Shown one piece after another: positions 8,387 to 16,042 of a stretch of DNA of 64,000 nt. Source of the stretch: Streptomyces natalensis ATCC 27448 (GTDB lineage: Bacteria > Actinomycetota > Actinomycetes > Streptomycetales > Streptomycetaceae); contig NZ_JRKI01000056.1 of NCBI RefSeq assembly GCF_000935125.1, positions 124,001-188,000 on the forward strand. The letters run 5' to 3'. The translations under genes and the position numbers were made by a program. A model generated the notes under the pieces. The model did not search any database, was not told the origin of the DNA, and worked only from the letters and a program-made list of their open reading frames with translations. Every line of letters starts with the position of its first letter. Positions within the stretch are counted from its first letter, which is position 1.

Positions 8387-8911
8387 GTGAGCACTTTCAA
8401 CAAGGGAATAGCTAAGGCCGAGGTCACGCTCAAATGGGATCCCAGCCCCCTCGGCGCTCCGGACAACGACCTCGACCTCATCGCGGCGACCTACACCAGG
8501 GACGCACCGCACGGCGCGCCCGCCTATCTGGTGCACTTCGACAGCCGGTTTTCGCCCGACGGCACCATCAACCTCAACCGGGACAGCCGCACCGGTAAGG
8601 GATTCGGCCCCGACGAGATCATGACGCTGGAGCTGAACCGGCTGTCGGAGACCTACACCCGCGTCGTCGTGGGCGTCGTCATCCAGCAGGGCGAGGGCCG
8701 CAAGGTCTTCGGCGAGGTCGAGAACACCGCCGTACTGGTCCACGAGGGCCACACCGAGCTGACGGCCAACGACTTCGCCGAGGTCGCGCAGTCCACCGCC
8801 GCCACGGTCGCCGAGTTCCTCCGGGACGAGACCGGGGAGTGGCGTTTCCACCCCGTCCTGCGGGGGTTCGACGCGGACCCCAACACGTTCACCGGGCTGA
8901 TGGGCTCCTGA
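8387..8911 (+). CDS. TerD family calcium-binding stress protein
   Basis: A 174-residue TerD-domain protein. TerD proteins bind calcium and belong to tellurite/stress operons; Streptomyces genomes carry many stand-alone copies. Evidence is the start KAEVTLKWDPSPLGAPDNDLDLIAATY, where the acidic DNDLDL loop is the calcium site. GRKVFGEVENTAVLVHEGHTE and the final EFLRDETGEWRFHPVLRGF are also typical of the family. The GTG at 8387 is preceded by AAAAGGGG; the frame is open further upstream but has no good site there. It converges with nrdJ across a strong palindromic terminator. Confidence 0.88.
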   Translation: MSTFNKGIAKAEVTLKWDPSPLGAPDNDLDLIAATYTRDAPHGAPAYLVHFDSRFSPDGTINLNRDSRTGKGFGPDEIMTLELNRLSETYTRVVVGVVIQQGEGRKVFGEVENTAVLVHEGHTELTANDFAEVAQSTAATVAEFLRDETGEWRFHPVLRGFDADPNTFTGLMGS

Positions 8912-8947
8912 CGCCTGCGTCCCAGGGCCCTCGGACCCGCACGCAAG

Positions 8948-8983
8948 GAGGCGGTGGCCGGAGAATTCTCCGGCCACCGCCTC
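8948..8983. terminator. 36-bp perfect palindrome, bidirectional terminator
   Basis: GAGGCGGTGGCCGGAGAA is followed directly by its exact reverse complement, giving an 18-bp stem with outer arms ACGCA/TGCGT. It lies midway between the convergent terD and nrdJ genes and can serve both strands. Confidence 0.85.
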
Positions 8984-9020
8984 ATGCGTCTTCAGCTACC
9001 GGTCCGCCCGGAGGCGCCGG

Positions 9021-11900
9021 TCAGCTGCATCCGCTGGTGGACCCGCAGCCCTCGCACAGGTAGCAGCTGCCGGCCCGCTGCATCTTCGTCCCGCAGGAGA
9101 AGCACAGGGGGGCGTCGGCGTTGATGCCCAGCTGCATCTCGACCAGTTCGGCGTTGGTGTGCGCCTGCTTCGGGGCCGGGACGGCGGCCTCCTCGACGAC
9201 CTTGGCCGCCGGGGTGGACTGGGGCGCCTCGGTCTGGCGCGGTGCCGACTGGGCCAGGCCCTCGACGTCGACCTCGTCGTCGGCCGGCTCGTACGAACCG
9301 GTCTCCAGGTGGCGGGTGCGCTCCTCGACGGAGTGGATGCCGAGCGCCGAGCGGGTCTCGAACGGCAGGAAGTCCAGCGCCAGGCGGCGGAAGATGTAGT
9401 CGACGATCGACTGCGCCATCCGGACATCCGGGTCGTCGGTCATGCCCGCCGGCTCGAAGCGCATGTTGGTGAACTTCGAGACGTAGGTCTCCAGCGGCAC
9501 GCCGTACTGGAGGCCGACCGAGACCGCGATGGAGAAGGCGTCCATCATGCCCGCGAGGGTCGAGCCCTGCTTGGACATCTTCAGGAAGACCTCGCCGAGA
9601 CCGTCGTCCGGGTAGGAGTTGGCGGTCATGTAACCCTCGGCGCCGCCGACGGTGAAGGAGGTGGTGATGCCGGGACGGCCCTTCGGGAGGCGCTTGCGGA
9701 CCGGGCGGTACTCGACGACCTTCTTCTCGGCGGGCGCCTCGGCGACCTCGGCCTTCTTCTCCTCCTTCTTCTTGGCGGAGAGGGGCTGGCCGACCTTGCA
9801 GTTGTCGCGGTAGATCGCGAGGGCCTTCAGGCCGAGCTTCCAGCCCTGGAAGTAGACCTCCTCGATCTCCTCGACGGTGGCCGACTCGGGGACGTTGACC
9901 GTCTTGGAGATCGCACCGGAGAGGAAGGGCTGCGCCGCGGCCATCATCCGGACGTGGCCCATGGCGGAGATCGAACGCGCGCCCATGGCGCAGTCGAAGA
10001 CCTCGTAGTGCTCGGGCTTGAGACCGGGGGCGTCGATCACATTGCCGTGGTCGGCGATGTGGGCGACGATCGCCTCGACCTGCTCGGGCTGGTAGCCGAG
10101 CCGCTTGAGCGCCTTGGGGACCGTGTTGTTCACGATCTGCATGGAGCCGCCGCCGACCAGCTTCTTGAACTTGACCAGCGCCAGGTCCGGCTCCACACCG
10201 GTGGTGTCGCAGTCCATCATCAGGCCGATGGTGCCGGTGGGGGCCAGCACGGACGCCTGGGCGTTGCGGAATCCGTTCCTATCGCCGAGGCGGAGAACGT
10301 CCTGCCAGGCTTCGGTGGCCGCGGCCCAGACCGGGGTGTCCAGGTCGTCCATGCGCACCGCGGCGCCGTTGGCGTCGGAGTGCTGCTTCATGACGCGCTT
10401 GTGGGCGTCGGCGTTACGGGCGTAGCCGTCGTACGGGCCGACGACCGCGGCCAGTTCGGCGGAGCGCTTGTAGGAGGTGCCGGTCATCAGGGAGGTGATG
10501 GCACCGGCCAGCGCGCGGCCGCCGTCGGAGTCGTAGGCGTGGCCGGTGGCCATCAGCAGGGCGCCGAGGTTGGCGTAGCCGATGCCCAGCTGGCGGAAGG
10601 CGCGGGTGGTCTCGCCGATCTTCTCGGTGGGGAAGTCGGCGAAGCAGATGGAGATGTCCATCGCGGTGATGACCAACTCGACGACCTTGGCGAAGCGGGC
10701 GGCGTCGAAGGACTGGTTGCCCAGGTCGTCGTCGCGCAGGAACTTCAGGAGGTTGAGCGAGGCGAGGTTGCACGAGGAGTTGTCCAGGTGCATGTACTCG
10801 CTGCACGGGTTGGAGGCGGTGATCCGGCCCGACTCCGGCGAGGTGTGCCAGTGGTTGATGGTGTCGTCGTACTGGATGCCGGGGTCGGCGCAGGCCCAGG
10901 CGGCCTCGGCCATCTTGCGGAAGAGACCCTTGGCGTCGACCTCCTCGATGACCTCGCCGGTCATCCGGCCGCGCAGCCCGAACTTCGTGCCGGACTCGAC
11001 GGCCGTCATGAACTCGTCGTTCACGCGGACGGAGTTGTTGGCGTTCTGGTACTGGACGGACGTGATGTCGTCGCCGCCCAGGTCCATGTCGAAGCCGGCG
11101 TCGCGCAGCGCGCGGACCTTCTCCTCCTCCTTGACCTTGGTGTCGATGAACGCCTCGACGTCCGGGTGGTCGACGTCCAGGACGACCATCTTGGCCGCGC
11201 GGCGGGTGGCGCCGCCCGACTTGATCGTTCCGGCGGACGCATCGGCGCCGCGCATGAAGGAGACCGGGCCGGAGGCGTTGCCGCCGGAGGAGAGCAGCTC
11301 CTTGGAGGAGCGGATACGGGAGAGGTTCAGGCCGGCGCCGGAGCCACCCTTGAAGATCATCCCCTCTTCCTTGTACCAGTCCAGGATCGACTCCATGGAG
11401 TCGTCCACGGAGAGGATGAAGCAGGCGCTGACCTGCTGCGGCTGCTGGGTGCCGACGTTGAACCAGACCGGGGAGTTGAAGCTGAAGACCTGGTGGAGGA
11501 GGGCGTACGCCAGCTCGTGCTCGAAGATCTCGGCGTCCGCCGGGGAGGCGAAGTAGGCGTGGTCCTCGCCGGCCTTGCGGTAGGTCTTGACCACGCGGTC
11601 GATCAGCTGCTTGAGGCTCGACTCCCGGTTGGGGGAACCCACCGCGCCGCGGAAGTACTTGCTGGTGACGATGTTGACCGCGTTCACCGACCAGAAGTCG
11701 GGGAACTCGACGCCGCGCTGCTCGAAGTTGACCGAGCCGTCGCGCCAGTTGGTCATGACGACGTCACGGCGCGCCCACTCCACCTCGTCGTACGGGTGCA
11801 CTCCGGGGGTGGTGTGGATGCGCTCGATGCGCAGCCCCTTGCTCGCCTTGCTGCCCTTGGCGCGGGAGCCTCGTGCCGGGCCGCTCGTCGTCTCTGTCAT
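9021..11900 (-). CDS. nrdJ: Vitamin B12-dependent (class II) ribonucleoside-diphosphate reductase
   Basis: A 959-residue class II ribonucleotide reductase that uses adenosylcobalamin to make deoxyribonucleotides with or without oxygen. The catalytic finger-loop region shows ITASNPCSEYMHLDNSSCNLASLN, with the Asn-Cys-Glu trio. MRGADASAGTIKSGGATRRAAKM and LAPTGTIGLMMDCDTTGVEPD are typical. The C-terminus ends in a Cys-rich tail (CFSCGTKMQRAGSCYLCEGCGS), the redox-active and zinc-binding region. The ATG at 11900 has GGGAGGCGGA just upstream; the frame extends further but not as conserved protein. There is no intein. It lies 124 bp downstream of nrdR and is probably cotranscribed under NrdR control. 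No cobalamin riboswitch is visible before it. Confidence 0.97.
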   Translation of the reverse strand: MTETTSGPARGSRAKGSKASKGLRIERIHTTPGVHPYDEVEWARRDVVMTNWRDGSVNFEQRGVEFPDFWSVNAVNIVTSKYFRGAVGSPNRESSLKQLIDRVVKTYRKAGEDHAYFASPADAEIFEHELAYALLHQVFSFNSPVWFNVGTQQPQQVSACFILSVDDSMESILDWYKEEGMIFKGGSGAGLNLSRIRSSKELLSSGGNASGPVSFMRGADASAGTIKSGGATRRAAKMVVLDVDHPDVEAFIDTKVKEEEKVRALRDAGFDMDLGGDDITSVQYQNANNSVRVNDEFMTAVESGTKFGLRGRMTGEVIEEVDAKGLFRKMAEAAWACADPGIQYDDTINHWHTSPESGRITASNPCSEYMHLDNSSCNLASLNLLKFLRDDDLGNQSFDAARFAKVVELVITAMDISICFADFPTEKIGETTRAFRQLGIGYANLGALLMATGHAYDSDGGRALAGAITSLMTGTSYKRSAELAAVVGPYDGYARNADAHKRVMKQHSDANGAAVRMDDLDTPVWAAATEAWQDVLRLGDRNGFRNAQASVLAPTGTIGLMMDCDTTGVEPDLALVKFKKLVGGGSMQIVNNTVPKALKRLGYQPEQVEAIVAHIADHGNVIDAPGLKPEHYEVFDCAMGARSISAMGHVRMMAAAQPFLSGAISKTVNVPESATVEEIEEVYFQGWKLGLKALAIYRDNCKVGQPLSAKKKEEKKAEVAEAPAEKKVVEYRPVRKRLPKGRPGITTSFTVGGAEGYMTANSYPDDGLGEVFLKMSKQGSTLAGMMDAFSIAVSVGLQYGVPLETYVSKFTNMRFEPAGMTDDPDVRMAQSIVDYIFRRLALDFLPFETRSALGIHSVEERTRHLETGSYEPADDEVDVEGLAQSAPRQTEAPQSTPAAKVVEEAAVPAPKQAHTNAELVEMQLGINADAPLCFSCGTKMQRAGSCYLCEGCGSTSGCS

Positions 11901-12024
11901 TCCGCCTCCCTGTATACGGGCAAACGCCCATATGTGCGCACGCATTCCGTGGCACGGTGTATGTCTTTCTGGATGCCGGGGCCGCCTGCTCTGGCCCCGG
12001 CCAGGTCCTGGATGTGCGCCGCGC

Positions 12025-12549
12025 TCAGTCGGCGGCGGTGACGGGAACGGGCAGGGCCGGTCCGGCCTCCCCGTTCCCGCTGTCCTGCGCGGGCGGCGGC
12101 TGCTCCCGCAGCTCGCGCAGCTCGGTGATGGCCGCCTCGAAGTCCTCGAGCGAGTCGAAGGCCCGGTAGACCGAGGCGAAGCGCAGGTATGCGACGAGGT
12201 CCAGCTCCCGCAGCGGGCCCAGTATGGCGAGCCCGACGTCATGGGTGGACAGCTCGGCGCTGCCGGTGGCGCGCACCGCCTCCTCGACCCGCTGGCCGAG
12301 CTTGGCGAGGGCGTCCTCGGTGACCGGGCGGCCCTGGCATGCCTTGCGCACGCCCGCGATGACCTTGTTGCGGCTGAAGGGTTCGGTGACCCCGCAGCGC
12401 TTGATCACCATCAGTGAGGCGGTCTCGACGGTCGTGAAGCGACGGGCGCAGTCGGGGCACTGGCGGCGTCGGCGGATCGAGGTGCCGTCGTCCGTGGTGC
12501 GGCTGTCGACGACCCGGCTGTCGGGGTGCCTGCAGAAGGGGCAGTGCAT
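12025..12549 (-). CDS. nrdR: Transcriptional repressor NrdR
   Basis: A 174-residue NrdR, the ATP/dATP-sensing repressor of ribonucleotide reductase genes. The zinc ribbon is MHCPFCRHPDSRVVDSRTTDDG...RRRQCPDCARRFTTVE (four Cys). The ATP-cone domain follows: VIKRCGVTEPFSRNKVIAGVRKACQGRPV. The last 25 residues are a Pro/Gly extension beyond the usual 150-residue family core. A GAGGAGGG site precedes the ATG at 12549. It is the first gene of the nrdR-nrdJ operon and is divergent from lexA, with two NrdR boxes about 140-190 bp upstream of its start. Confidence 0.96.
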   Translation of the reverse strand: MHCPFCRHPDSRVVDSRTTDDGTSIRRRRQCPDCARRFTTVETASLMVIKRCGVTEPFSRNKVIAGVRKACQGRPVTEDALAKLGQRVEEAVRATGSAELSTHDVGLAILGPLRELDLVAYLRFASVYRAFDSLEDFEAAITELRELREQPPPAQDSGNGEAGPALPVPVTAAD

Positions 12550-12688
12550 GGCTCCACCCTCCTCACCCTCGTATACGGGCGTACGCCATCGAACCCGGCG
12601 TACGACTGAATGGCCCCGCCGGGTCCTCACGGGCCCTTCGGAGCAGCCCCCAGCATAGGCGATCCCCGGGGCCCCGAAGGACCGGGCA

Positions 12689-12704
12689 CCACAACTTGTA
12701 GGCA
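12689..12704. promoter_or_regulatory. NrdR box, distal copy
   Basis: CAACTTGTAG with flanks fits the NrdR-box consensus (C-w-A-t-A-T-a-T-w-G core) with a few mismatches. It lies 31 bp from the second box, an integral number of helical turns as is usual for paired NrdR boxes. Confidence 0.55.
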
Positions 12705-12719
12705 GCGGAACGCATCTAA

Positions 12720-12735
12720 GCACTAGATGTGGTGT
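12720..12735. promoter_or_regulatory. NrdR box, second copy
   Basis: GCACTAGATGTGGTGT contains CTAGATGTGG, a good match to the NrdR core. Paired with the copy at 12689, with a 15-bp linker between the 16-mers. Expected to repress nrdR-nrdJ. Confidence 0.6.
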
Positions 12736-12975
12736 CGGGGCGCTTATAGCCGCCTACCGCGTGTCGCGGCGGGGAAGGGCCGGGGCGGTCGCCCATGAGG
12801 GTACGGGAAGCCACCCGGTCGGCGGGCCGCAGGGGCGGGGATGACACAATCGGCGACGATGCGAAGGGGCCGGGGCGCGGCGCATTTTTCGCGAATGCGT
12901 GTACCGGACGCCCGAATTGCTTTTCGCCATACACCCAGCTACTTGATCGGGTCAGCCAATCAGCGACTTTTTCAC

Positions 12976-12991
12976 TCGAACGTGTGTTTGG
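12976..12991. promoter_or_regulatory. LexA (SOS) box of lexA
   Basis: TCGAAC-gtgt-GTTTGG matches the actinobacterial/Gram-positive SOS box (CGAAC-N4-GTTYG). It lies 63 bp upstream of the lexA start, as expected for autoregulation. Confidence 0.85.
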
Positions 12992-13053
12992 CGCAACCTT
13001 TCGAAAGCAACTACCGTTGGCTAACTAGGGAGAACATTTCGAGAGGGGCCGAC

Positions 13054-13854
13054 GTGACCACCACCGCAGACAGCGCGACCATCACCGCACAAAGCCACTC
13101 CCAGAGCCGGTTCGATCATCCGCAGTCGGCACGCAATATGCCGATGGACGACGCCACGTTGGCCTCCGAAGAGCCGAAGCCCACGCGCTCGCTACCCGGC
13201 CGGCCGCCGGGGATCCGGGCCGACAGCTCCGGGCTCACCGACCGACAGCGCCGGGTGATCGAAGTGATCCGGGATTCGGTACAGCGTCGCGGCTACCCGC
13301 CGTCGATGCGGGAGATCGGCCAGGCGGTCGGGCTGTCCAGCACGTCCTCCGTCGCCCACCAGCTGATGGCCCTGGAGCGCAAGGGCTTCCTGCGGCGCGA
13401 TCCGCACCGCCCCCGGGCGTACGAGGTCCGCGGCTCCGACCAGACCACGAGCGCGACGACGGAGACGACCGGCAAGCCCGCGGCGTCCTATGTGCCGCTG
13501 GTCGGCCGGATCGCGGCCGGCGGGCCGATCCTCGCCGAGGAATCGGTCGAGGACGTCTTCCCGCTCCCCCGCCAGCTGGTCGGCGACGGCGAGCTGTTCG
13601 TGCTGAAGGTCGTCGGCGACTCCATGATCGAGGCCGCGATCTGCGACGGCGACTGGGTCACCGTCCGCCGCCAGCCGGTCGCCGAGAACGGCGACATCGT
13701 CGCCGCGATGCTGGACGGCGAGGCCACCGTCAAGCGCTTCAAGCGCGAGGACGGCCATGTGTGGCTGCTGCCGCACAACGCCGCCTACCAGCCGATTCCC
13801 GGCGATGAGGCCACCATCCTCGGCAAGGTGGTGGCAGTACTGCGGCGCATCTGA
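13054..13854 (+). CDS. lexA: SOS response repressor LexA
   Basis: A 266-residue LexA, which represses DNA-repair genes until RecA filaments trigger its self-cleavage. The N-terminal winged helix is LTDRQRRVIEVIRDSVQRRGYPPSMREIGQAVGLSSTSSVAHQL. The cleavage loop GRIAAGGPILAEES contains the Ala-Gly bond. The catalytic Ser is in VVGDSMIEAAICDGDWV and the Lys in MLDGEATVKRF. The GTG at 13054 has GAGAGGGG 5-12 bases upstream. The first 60 residues before the winged helix are an unstructured extension common in streptomycete LexA. Its target box lies in its own promoter; recA has another. Confidence 0.97.
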   Translation: MTTTADSATITAQSHSQSRFDHPQSARNMPMDDATLASEEPKPTRSLPGRPPGIRADSSGLTDRQRRVIEVIRDSVQRRGYPPSMREIGQAVGLSSTSSVAHQLMALERKGFLRRDPHRPRAYEVRGSDQTTSATTETTGKPAASYVPLVGRIAAGGPILAEESVEDVFPLPRQLVGDGELFVLKVVGDSMIEAAICDGDWVTVRRQPVAENGDIVAAMLDGEATVKRFKREDGHVWLLPHNAAYQPIPGDEATILGKVVAVLRRI

Positions 13855-13872
13855 CCGCCGCTCCCCAGGCAG

Positions 13873-13900
13873 CCCCGGGACCACTGCGCCGGTCCCGGGG
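13873..13900. terminator. Hairpin terminator between convergent lexA and the DinG-type gene
   Basis: CCCCGGGACC and GGTCCCGGGG form a perfect 10-bp stem around an 8-base loop, 18 bp after the lexA stop. There is no clear U-run, as is common in high-GC actinobacteria. Confidence 0.75.
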
Positions 13901-14011
13901 CGTGGTGCGCGCCCCCTTTGCGCCTAAGCCGGCGCCGCTCTCGCGGAGGTGGTTGATCTCCGGTGGGGGCTGCTCAATTGATGGTTGCGGTACAGCGGAC
14001 GCTGTCCGTGA

Positions 14012-15982
14012 CTAGCCCTCCGCCTCGTGCGCCGCCCTGTCGATTGCCGCCAGCGACCGTCGTACCTGGTTGCGGTCCGTCGTGTACCAGAAGTCCGGCA
14101 TCGACTTGCGCAGGAACGAGCCGTAGCGGGCGCGCTCCACCCTCGGGTCCAGGACCGCGACCACGCCGCGGTCGCCGGTGGCGCGGACCAGGCGGCCGGC
14201 TCCCTGGGCCATCAGCAGGGCCGCATGGGTCGCGGCGACCGCCATGAAGCCGTTGCCGCCCGCCTCCTCCACAGACTTCTGCCGGGCGCTCATCAGCGGG
14301 TCGTCCGGGCGCGGGAAGGGCACCCGGTCCATCACCACCAGCTGGCAGTTCGGGCCCGGGACGTCCACGCCCTGCCACAGGGACAGGGTGCCGAACAGAC
14401 AGGTGCGGGCGTCCTCGGCGAACGCCTTGATCAGCTCGCCGAGGGTGTCCTCGCCCTGGAGGAGGATCGGCATATCGAGGCGGCCGCGCAGCGCCTCGGC
14501 GGCCGCCTGGGCGCCGCGCATCGACGAGAACAGCCCGAGCGTGCGCCCGCCCGCGGCCTCGACCAGCTCCGCGAGCTCGTCGAGCATGTCCTGGCGGTTG
14601 CCCTCGCGGCCGGGCTGGGCCAGATGCTTGGCGACGTAGAGGATCCCCTGCTTCCCGTAGTCGAACGGGGAGCCGACGTCCAGGCCCTTCCAGACCGGCA
14701 GGTCCTCGCCCTCGGTTCCCTCGGGGGCCAGGCCCAGGGAGGCGCCGACGCCGTTGAAGTCGCCGCCCAGTTTGAGGGTGGCGGAGGTGAGGACCACCGA
14801 GCGGTCGGCGAAGAGCTTCTCGCGCAGCAGGCCGGAGACCGAGAGCGGTGCCACCCGCAGGGACGCCCCGAAGCGGTCGTGGCGTTCGTACCAGACCACG
14901 TCGTACTCGGAGCCGTTGGCGATGCGCTCGGCGACGGCGTGGACGTTCTCCACCGCGGCGAGGGCCTGTTTGCGGACCGCGTCCTCGTCCTGGACGGATT
15001 TGTCCCGGGTGGAGCCGAGCGCGGTGATGACCGTACGGGCGGCGTCCCGCAGCGCCATCAGGCAGTAGCCGAGGTCCTCGGGGATCTCCTCCAGGCGGCC
15101 GGGCAGGGCCAGCTCCATCAGCCGCTCGAAGGTCTCGGCGGCGGTCTGGAGCTGGTCGGCGGCCTTTTCGTTGACGAGTTTGGCGGCCCGGCGGACGGCG
15201 CGGCCGACCTGGCCCGGGGTGAGCTCCCCGGTGGCGACGCCGGTGACCCGGGAGACCAGCTCATGGGCCTCGTCGATGATCAGGACCTCGTGCTGCGGGA
15301 GGATCGGGGCGCCCTCGATGGCGTCGATGGCCAGCAACGCGTGGTTGGTGACCACCACATCGGCGAGTTTGGCGCGCTCCCTGGCGGCCTCCGCGAAGCA
15401 CTCCGCTCCGTAGGCGCACTTGGAGGCGCCCAGGCACTCCCGGGAGGAGACGGAGACCTGGCCCCAGGCGCGGTCGGAGACCCCGGGGGTGAGCGCATCG
15501 CGGTCGCCGGTTTCGGTCTCGTCCGCCCAGTCGCGCAGCCTCAGCAGGTCCTTGCCGAGCTTGCTGGTGGGCGTCGCCTGCTCGAAGACGTCGAACAGGC
15601 CCTCCTCCTCGTCCTGCGGGGCGCCCTCGTGCAGACGGTGCAGGCACAGATAGTTGGAGCGGCCCTTGAGCATGGCGAACTCGGGGCGGCGGCGCAGCTG
15701 GGGATGGAGCGCCTCGACCGTCCGCGGCAGATCGCGCTCCACCAGCTGGCGCTGGAGGGCGAGGGTGGCCGTGGCGACCACCACTCTCTCGCCGTGGGCC
15801 AGCGCCGGCACCAGATAGCCGAGGGACTTTCCGGTGCCGGTGCCGGCCTGGACCAGCAGATGGGAGGTGCCGTCCACGGCCTCGGCGACGGCCTCGGCCA
15901 TCGCCACCTGGCCGGGGCGCTCGGTGCCGCCGACGGCGGTCACGGCGGCATGGAGCAGATCGGGGAGGGAGGGCTTCGTCAT
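14012..15982 (-). CDS. dinG: DinG/XPD-type ATP-dependent DNA helicase
   Basis: A 656-residue superfamily 2 helicase of the Rad3/XPD/DinG group. Motif I is VQAGTGTGKSLGYLVP; the Walker B box is VLIIDEAHELVSR; motif VI is QGAGRLVRATGDRGVV. Cysteines in CLGASKCAYGAECFAEA are placed like the iron-sulfur cluster ligands of XPD/DinG. The ATG at 15982 (MTKPSLPDLLHAAV) is preferred; an in-frame start 9 codons upstream is not needed for the fold. DinG helicases unwind 5'-tailed DNA, D-loops and RNA-DNA hybrids. It is next to lexA, which fits a repair role, but no SOS box is visible at its start. Confidence 0.9.
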   Translation of the reverse strand: MTKPSLPDLLHAAVTAVGGTERPGQVAMAEAVAEAVDGTSHLLVQAGTGTGKSLGYLVPALAHGERVVVATATLALQRQLVERDLPRTVEALHPQLRRRPEFAMLKGRSNYLCLHRLHEGAPQDEEEGLFDVFEQATPTSKLGKDLLRLRDWADETETGDRDALTPGVSDRAWGQVSVSSRECLGASKCAYGAECFAEAARERAKLADVVVTNHALLAIDAIEGAPILPQHEVLIIDEAHELVSRVTGVATGELTPGQVGRAVRRAAKLVNEKAADQLQTAAETFERLMELALPGRLEEIPEDLGYCLMALRDAARTVITALGSTRDKSVQDEDAVRKQALAAVENVHAVAERIANGSEYDVVWYERHDRFGASLRVAPLSVSGLLREKLFADRSVVLTSATLKLGGDFNGVGASLGLAPEGTEGEDLPVWKGLDVGSPFDYGKQGILYVAKHLAQPGREGNRQDMLDELAELVEAAGGRTLGLFSSMRGAQAAAEALRGRLDMPILLQGEDTLGELIKAFAEDARTCLFGTLSLWQGVDVPGPNCQLVVMDRVPFPRPDDPLMSARQKSVEEAGGNGFMAVAATHAALLMAQGAGRLVRATGDRGVVAVLDPRVERARYGSFLRKSMPDFWYTTDRNQVRRSLAAIDRAAHEAEG

Positions 15983-16042
15983 AGCGTCTGCAAGCCTACG
16001 CGGGACCACTGACAGCCGGGCCCGCCTCGGGAAACCCGCCGG

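Larger units (their letters stand above)
12550..13053. other. Divergent nrdR/lexA regulatory region
   Basis: 504 bp without a gene. The nrdR side carries two NrdR-box-like sites at 12689-12735. The lexA side, at 12900-13050, is the least GC-rich part and carries an SOS box at 12976-12991 and a CTTTCGAAAG palindrome at about 12998. It controls two DNA-metabolism regulators that respond to nucleotide supply and to DNA damage. Confidence 0.7.

Noticed and set aside
11901..12024. Possible cobalamin riboswitch before the B12-dependent nrdJ
   Set aside because: The gap is only 124 bp and shows no B12-box or pseudoknot-like core. NrdR boxes upstream of nrdR explain the regulation better.
9159..12041. 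A 960-codon open frame antisense to nrdJ
   Set aside because: It mirrors nrdJ codon bias and has no recognisable domain. nrdJ itself has intact catalytic motifs and a good ribosome binding site.
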